A stretch of DNA of 64,000 nt from Primula veris (lineage: Eukaryota; Streptophyta; Magnoliopsida; Ericales; Primulaceae), in NCBI GenBank assembly GCA_963682055.1, contig OY821741.1, positions 12,653,197 to 12,717,196 of the forward strand, read 5' to 3'. Within the stretch, counting starts at the first letter, position 1. Every line of letters begins with the position of its first letter. The notes beneath the pieces are model-generated. The model made no database searches and had not been told where the DNA came from. It saw only the letters and a program-made list of their open reading frames with translations. The translations under genes were made by a program, and so were the position numbers. Shown piece after piece: positions 57,860 through 64,000 of the stretch.

Positions 57860-59146
57860 TTAGTCACTAGGAATATCACACTGTGGGGGTCTTTCTCTTA
57901 GAGGATTCTGCCTGACTACTTCTTCATCTTCTGCATTGTCATCCTCACTGCTGATTGAAAAACCATCATGACTTTGAGTGTCATTACTGTCATCATCCTC
58001 ACTTTCTATGAGATTCACCAGCAGCTTATTTATCTGATAGTCATCAGCATCCAGTTCAGCTCTCCTTTCTTGATTGTAGGCCAACTTCTGTTGTAAGTAC
58101 CACCTTACACCTTTCTTCTTTGCTGAAGGAGTAGTTGAAGTTTCTTCTTATTTTTCTTTCCCTTTGTCACCAGAAATGTCATTGACATGCCCTTCTTTTA
58201 ACAGTTTGGCAGAAATATAGAGAGCAGAGGGACAATCTGTGATTGGTTCATTAGTGATACTAATAGGAGAATCTCTATTCATAGAAGCAACTTGACCCAG
58301 AATAATACTGGAGATTAGGCAGGGGAATGGAAGCAGAATGGATGATGAATTATCATCACTGAAATCCCTTATAAGGTTAAAGATATGATGGCCAAAGTTT
58401 ATGGGTAGAGAAGACATTATCTTATACAGAAAGATGGCCATGTCTTTGTTAACTCTGGAGGGTTGTTTGGTAGGGGTCCAGTTGAACCTAGCAATTTTGT
58501 GCAATACAGCAGCACAAAGTGTGAGAGAGGATGTTTTGATGGAAGTACCATCAAAGCTAGTGTTCTTTCCAGTTAGAACCAGAGCAATAACTTCCATATC
58601 ATACTCAGCATTATCCACAGAAGGATTGGGTGTATTCAGACAGTTATTAATTAACTCAGGTGTAAAGTCTAAAGTTATTTCCCTCAGAAAGACCCTTCCA
58701 AACATAGGATTACTCTTATCAAAGACACCACTAGTCAAGTTGGCATAAAATTCTTTAACTACAGCAGGATAGTAGGAACTAGCATAAGAAATAGTTTCTC
58801 CTAATCCAATAGCAAAGATCATTTTTTCAACATACACTTGAATGTATGGATAACTAACCAAATTGAGCCTTCTTTCACAATGGATTTCTTTACTAGAGTA
58901 AGTCCTAAATCTCCTATAAGATTTTCTACTCCAGAATCGAGGATCAACTTCATTGAATCTAGGAACAAACTCAAACTTATCTTTAATAGGCTCATTCTCA
59001 GGATTCCTCCTAGCACGTTTTTTAGTCCTATGTTTCTTAGAAGAGGAGGACTCATTTACCTTTGCCTTAGAGCTAGGACTGGTTGGAGATTTGTTTATGA
59101 AGTCCCTTAGAGTGCAGTCATCATCAGAATTGGGGTTTGTAGACAT
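57860..59146 (-). pseudogene. Third ORF of the copia element (env-position, plant transposon protein), one stop
   Basis: The frame opens with an ATG at 59144-59146 and runs 332 codons to TAA at 58148-58150. It continues in the same frame for another 95 codons to 57860, so the ancestral product was about 428 residues. The first 50 residues are Ser/Lys-rich. A globular part follows (YPAVVKEFYANL, VFLREITLDF and INNCLNTPNPS phrases), resembling the 'putative plant transposon protein' domain found downstream of pol in SIRE/Maximus elements. The C-terminus is very acidic (ESEDDDSNDT, SSEDDNAEDEE). No membrane segment or signal peptide is seen, so an envelope role is not supported. It lies about 950 nt downstream of the pol stop. 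Confidence 0.75.
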
Positions 59147-60097
59147 GGTTGCAACTGGGGTTGGAACCTTACTTAGAACCTTGAAGAGGATTTTACAGAG
59201 ACCTAGGTTTTAACAGTTTAGAGAGAGAGAGAGAGATTCTGTAAATTGTAGTTGATTTTGGATAGTAAAAAAAAGTTTATATAAAGAGCAATTAAGTCCA
59301 TATCTTTTTGAAATAGGAAGGAGATACATGCAAATAAATTTTAAAACAGATTTAGGCGAAAAAATAGGAAATATCTTATCAACAATTTAAGGAAATCACA
59401 GCAAGATCACGAAAAGAAGATACATCCAACCAATTATACAGATAAACATTCCTTTTTGCACAAACAGATTTATCCAAAATTTGAAAATACAAGAGTTGAA
59501 GCTTTGAAGGAAATTTGAATTGATTCAAGATAAAGATAGCAATTAGAAAGATATTTAAGCTTTTGAAAAACAAAAATCTAGCAATTTACCTAAGAAAATA
59601 TGTTTATCATTGAATAGCCTTAATAAAGATTAGATTTTAGGAGCTTATATTGAGCAAATCCGTTTTTATCCCTACACAAAAACTTGTTTGATGACCTCAG
59701 CAAGGAAAGAGTATAAGTGATGTCAAAAAAATAAGACTTTGTCTTGACAGTTATAAAGAAGACTGAGGTTTCAACTGATGTTTCAGCTGAGCTTGCAACC
59801 AGTATTTTTAACACGAGGTTTCAACTGATGTTGCAACTGAGCTTGCAACCAGTATTTTTAACACGAGGTTTCAACTGATGTTGCAACTGAACTTGCAACC
59901 ATCATAAAAAATTTGCACTTTGTGCTTGCAACTCTATTACCAGAGAGGTTTTTAAGGACAAGTTACCTCACATCTGTTTTTGAGACACCAAAAAGCGGCT
60001 TTTTCAAGACAAAAACATCATAGCTCAAAATAAGACTTTAACCTTAGAAATAAAACTTATTAAAGGTACTCAACACAGACATATTTAGCAAAGGTAT
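59147..60097 (-). other. Non-coding spacer between pol and ORF3
   Basis: No open frame of note. It carries a 3 x 50 bp tandem array at 59765-59914 (GAGGTTTCAACTGATGTT, GAGCTTGCAACC, AGTATTTTTAACAC) and one further unit, GGTTGCAACTGGGGTTGGAA, directly in front of the ORF3 start codon (59147-59168). Confidence 0.75.
59765..59914. repeat. 3 x 50 bp tandem repeat of the GTTGCAAC family
   Basis: Units start at 59765, 59815 and 59865. The second and third differ from the first mainly by TTGCAACTGA replacing TTTCAGCTGA. Confidence 0.9.
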
Positions 60098-61816
60098 TCA
60101 ATTAGATTGATAATGACATACCCCTATGTCACTTCTTAATGATTCAAACTTGTTTGTATCAAGGGGCTTTGTGAAAATATCTGCTAATTGTCTTTCAGTT
60201 GAAACATGTTCTAAAATTAAGCTCTTTTCTTCAACTAGTTCTCTAATAAAATGATGCCTTAGATCAATATGTTTGGTTCTGGAATGTTGAACTGGATTTT
60301 TAGCTAAATCTATAGCACTTTTGTTATCACAAAACAGAGTTAATATCTCTTGTTTAACATTATAATCAGTTAACATTTGTTTCATCCAAATTAGTTGAGT
60401 GCATCCACTTCCAGCTGCAACATATTCTGCCTCAGCAGTAGATAAAGATATGCAATTTTGCTTTTTACTGAACCAAGAAACAAGATTGTTTCCAAAATAA
60501 AAACAACAACCAGAAGTACTCTTTCTATCATCTATGTTTCCTGCCCAATCTGCATCACAGTAGCCACTAAGAAAATGGTTTGTATCTTTAGAATACCATA
60601 GGCCTAGATGAGGTGTTCCTTTTACATACCTTAGAATTCTTTTGACAGCTAGAAGATGAGGTTCTAAAGGATTTGCTTGATATCTGGCACAAACTCCTAC
60701 ACTTAAGCAAAGGTCTGGTCTACTAGCAGTTAAATACAGCAAACTTCCAATCATGGATCTATAAACACTGGGACAAACACTTTTTCCTTTATCATTTTTA
60801 GACAGTTTAAGGGTAGTACTCATAGGAGTTCTCTTTTCTTTACTCTCACTTAGACCAAACTTCTTAACAAGATTGTCTGCATACTTGCTTTGACATAGAA
60901 AAATCCCTTTCTCATTCTGTTTAACTTGCAATCCTAGAAAGTAAGTCAATTCACCTCCACCACTCATTTCAAATTCATTTTTCATATCAGAAATGAATTC
61001 TTCTATCCTCTTATTAGAAGATGAGCCAAACACAATGTCATCAACATATATTTGAGCAAAAATTATATCCTTTGTAGTTTTCTTTGTAAACAGAGTTTTA
61101 TCAACTCCCTCTCTTTTAAAACCTTTTTCAAGCAAAAACTTGGTTAATCTATCATACCAAGCTCTAGGGGCTTGCTTAAGACCATACAAGGCCTTTTTCA
61201 GCAAATAAACATGTTCAGGAAAGTTAGGATCTTCAAATCCCTTAGGTTGACAGACATAAACCTCTTCATTAATCACACCATTAAGAAAAGCACTCTTTAT
61301 ATCAAGTTGAAACAGTTTAAAATCATACAGACATGCAAGAGATAGTAGCATTCTAATGGATTCAATTCTAGCTACAGGAGCAAAGGTTTCATCAAAGTCA
61401 ATTCCCTCAATTTGTGTATAACCCTGAGCTACCAACCTAGCTTTATTCCTGATAATCACTCCATCCTCATCACTTTTATTTCTAAAAATCCATTTAGTCC
61501 CTATAACATTTTTATTATAAGGTCTGGGTACTAAAGTCCATACGTCATTTCTCTCAAATTGAGCCAATTCATCCTGCATAGCTAAAATCCATTCACTATC
61601 TTCTAGAGCTTCTTTTATATTCTTAGGTTCTAACTGAGAGATATAACAAGTAAAGTGAACAACATTATTTCTTTTACCTCTGGTTTTCATACCTGATGTA
61701 ACTTCTCCTATGACATTGTCAAGAGAATGATTTTTCTGAGTCCTTACATAGCGAGGCCTGCTAGTTGACTGAGCATGAGAACTTTCTTCTTCTTCTTCAG
61801 ATTCAGCAGCATTCTG

Positions 61817-61874
61817 GGTTTCAACTGTGGTTCCAACCTCAGTTGTAACCTCAGTTGCAACTGGACTTCCAACC
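61817..61874. repeat. In-frame GTTGCAAC-type repeat in pol
   Basis: GGTTTCAACTGTGGTTCCAA, then CCTCAGTTGTAACCTCAGTT and GCAACTGGACTTCCAACC lie in the variable linker between integrase and RT. They encode residues GSPVATEVTTEVGTTVETQ. It is the same motif as in the LTR and spacer arrays. Confidence 0.8.
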
Positions 61875-63478
61875 ACTCTGGGACTTCCAGTTTGTTGAGT
61901 TTCTTCTTTCTCTTTTTCTGTAGTCTCAGCCTGTTCATCATCACCTGTAATCTCATCAACAGTTTTTAGGTCATCAAATAACACATTATAAGATTCCATA
62001 ACACAGTTTGTTCTTTGATTGAAGACTCTAAATGCTCTACTATTCTGAGCATAACCAATAAAAATCCCTTTATCACTTTTAGAGTCAAATTTACCAAGAT
62101 GCTCTCTATCTCTGAGAATGTAGCAAACACATCCAAAAACTTGAAAATACTTTACATTGGGTTTTCTACCTTTCCATATTTCATAAGCTGTCATGGAAGT
62201 ACCTTTAGTAATATAAACTCTATTAACTATATGACAGGCAGTATTAACAGCTTCAGCCCAAAATCTATTGGTAAGTTTCTTAGAGTTAAGCATTACTCTA
62301 GCCATTTCCTGAATGGTTCTATTTTTCCTTTCAACTATGCCATTTTGCTGTGGAGTCTTAGGAGCAGAGAACTCATGACATATTCCTAAGGAGTTGCAGA
62401 ATTCTTTAAACCTGATATTTTCAAATTCAGTTCCATGATCACTTCTAATTCTAGCAATATTACCACTAGTGGAACCTTTTTCAAGTTGCAGTTTTAAGCA
62501 CAGAGTTTTGAATAGTTCAAAAGTTTCAGACTTATCCTTTAAGAACACTACCCAAGAGTATCTGGAGAAATCATCTACAACTACTAGAATGTACTTCTTA
62601 CCACCTATACTAGCAGTTTGCATAGGACCCATCAAGTCAATGTGAAGAAGTTCTAAGACTCTCTTAGTGTAGATTAGACTAGTACTTTTGTGAATACTTT
62701 TGGTTTGTTTGCCTATAGCACAATCACCACAGACACTTTGAGTTTTAGCACTAAGTTTAGGAATTCCTCTTATCAATTCCTTTTTAACAAGCTTATCTAA
62801 AGTTTTTTAATTCACATGCCCAAGCCTTTTATGCCAAATATCTACATTATTAGTAATGGCTTGATTACACCTACTTTGAGGCAATTCTTTTTCAGCTTTT
62901 TCAAACACATAGCAACTGTTGGTTGATCTAACTCCAGTCATGATTAAATCATTGTTAAGATTAGTAATTAGACACCTTTCTTTGTCAAATTTAACAGTCA
63001 TTTCATTATCACAGAGTTGACTGATACTAATAAGATTAGCTTTTAAACCATCTACAAGAAAAACATCCTCAATATTAGGCATTCCAGGTTTGTTTAAGGT
63101 ACCTTTACCAATAATTTTACCTGTATCTCCACCTCCAAACACAACAGTGTTACCTATAAGAATGGTGACATTTTTTAGGAGACTTGCAGTACCTGTCATA
63201 TGCTTAGAGCATCCACTGTCAAAATACCAATAATTAGAAGTAACAGCATTCAAAGAGTTAATAACAGCTTTGTTGTTAGCAACTAAAGTTGCTTTTTCTT
63301 TAACTTTCCAGACCCATTTCAAATTTTTATTGACAGAAGCCAACCAGGTTTTCTGGGAAATATACTTTCTGTTTCTTTTTAAATAACACTGGATTTCAGA
63401 ATGACCAGGTTTTTTACAGAAATTACACAACTTCAACCTAAAGTTACTTTTATCTCTAAAACTATTCAGTTTATTCAT

Positions 63479-63575
63479 GGTTGCAACTTTGGTTGTAACT
63501 GAGCTTCCAACCTTCTTTACATAAACCTGAGTTTTATTCCTGGTTGCAACTCTGGTTGCAACTGAGCTTCTAACC
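63479..63575. repeat. In-frame GTTGCAAC-type repeats in gag (two units)
   Basis: GGTTGCAACTTTGGTTGTAA with CTGAGCTTCCAACC (63479-63512), and GGTTGCAACTCTGGTTGCAA with CTGAGCTTCTAACC (63542-63575). They encode KVGSSVTTKVATMNK and KVRSSVATRVATRNK just upstream of the zinc knuckle. The unit spacing is 63 bp, so the reading frame is kept. Confidence 0.85.
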
Positions 63576-64000
63576 TTGTGGTCAAAATCATGAGTTTTAG
63601 CTTTAGCAGCAGCTTCAATAAAAGTAGTTTTCCCTGTACTCTTACCACCATAGTAACCTAGACCACTGATATCTTTGGAGCCTCTAGAATATGACAGCAT
63701 GTCATCTAATTTATCAGAAGTAGAAACATTCAGCAATTTTATTATCTTTTTAGTTTCAGTAAGTTCAGCCAGTTGTAATTTAAGCTTCTCAGTAAGACTT
63801 TTAACCTCATCCTTTAGATCAACATTCAGTTTGCTTATGATCAAGGATTGTTTACTCAGACATTTATACTTTTCATACAGAACAAGGTATTGCTTAGTAA
63901 TGTTTTCATCAGAAGGCTCTTCCTCATCACTGCTATATGTTTCACAGGCAGTTATAACTGGGGTTGAAACCTGCTCACAGTCACTTTCATAAGTAGGTTC

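Larger units (their letters stand above)
60098..64000 (-). pseudogene. SIRE/Maximus-like Ty1-copia gag-pol, one internal stop, runs off the window
   Basis: One frame is open from the right edge down to 60098 except for TAA at 62807-62809, just after WHKRLGHVN in the GAG-pre-integrase region (Tyr or Phe codon lost by one or two changes). From the edge: gag with an acidic stretch, a coiled coil, the zinc knuckle CNFCKKPGHSEIQC (about 63425), and the protease site WYFDSGCSKHMTG (about 63200). Integrase has the D,D35E triad (HIDLMG, RSDHGTEF, NGIVERKN; residues 47, 113 and 149 of the piece after the stop). RT has QLDIKSAFLNG and IYVDDIVFG (residues about 490-583). RNase H has SGYCDADWAG, STAEAEY, LFCDNKSAIDL and LADIFTKPLD. 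It makes and integrates element DNA copies. All catalytic residues are kept; only the stop breaks it. Confidence 0.92.

Noticed and set aside
57860..59146. A viral-type envelope gene
   Set aside because: The position fits the so-called envelope-like ORF of SIRE elements, but no signal peptide, membrane segment or cleavage site is visible. I left the role open.
58401..59213. Plus-strand open frames opposite ORF3
   Set aside because: They are antisense shadows of the minus-strand third ORF; the minus-strand frame is longer and has family-like features.
61744..62389. Other open frames overlapping pol
   Set aside because: They overlap the gag-pol frame in other phases and have no domain of their own.
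1..64000. Organelle DNA insertions or rRNA genes
   Set aside because: I recognised no plastid, mitochondrial or ribosomal RNA sequence on either strand by eye; a search would be more sensitive.

Overview
This is nuclear DNA of a plant, most likely a eudicot. The evidence is the AT-rich composition, the plant-type splice sites, the Ty1-copia and Ty3-gypsy LTR elements, LINE remnants, PIF/Harbinger and Mutator-like transposase remnants and many MITEs, plus one intact 11-exon gene of plant type. The species cannot be fixed from the sequence. Only one host gene looks functional; the rest is mostly transposable elements (TEs), many of them bounded exactly here by target-site duplications (TSDs).

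Layout. Positions 1-4.9 kb: intergenic DNA carrying a MITE, a solo copia LTR (1509-2818), a TRIM-like element and a Mutator-type MITE. The flanks of these are paralogous to 22.1-23.6 kb, which lacks the insertions. 4.9-7.6 kb: a long perfect hairpin, two opposed LINE 3' ends and a CACTA-type MITE. 8.2-11.5 kb: a T-rich foldback element, a 4 x 47 bp tandem repeat, a 350 bp solo LTR and a repeat array. 11.8-17.0 kb: a decayed two-gene PIF/Harbinger transposon whose transposase is cut by a solo LTR (13149-14319). 17.1-20.6 kb: a decayed Mutator-like region with transposase ends on the minus strand and a CAGTCTG motif array on both sides. 21.4-21.9 kb: a hAT-like MITE.

25.9-34.8 kb: an intact FAD-dependent monooxygenase-like gene on the plus strand, 11 exons, about 700 codons. 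Its introns hold a minisatellite, a hAT-like MITE with a tRNA-like core, a Tourist-type MITE and a LINE fragment. 35.4-40.5 kb: a segmental duplication, another hAT-like MITE with a tRNA-like core, and the 3' part of a ZIP metal-transporter pseudogene on the minus strand.

42.4-51.7 kb: the 3' end and about 2.26 kb LTR of a Ty3-gypsy element, split by a complete 7 kb Ty1-copia element (44166-51181, minus strand). The copia LTRs differ at 3 of 191 positions although its coding region is ruined. 52-56.2 kb: AT-rich DNA and a foldback element with long terminal inverted repeats.

56.25-64.0 kb: most of a SIRE/Maximus-like Ty1-copia element on the minus strand, running off the right edge. It has gag-pol interrupted by one stop codon, a third ORF interrupted by one stop codon, and one LTR. 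A family of short units built on GGTTGCAACT and GGTTGGAACC recurs in its LTR, its untranslated stretches and, in frame, in gag and pol. This dispersed motif is the most unusual signal in the window.
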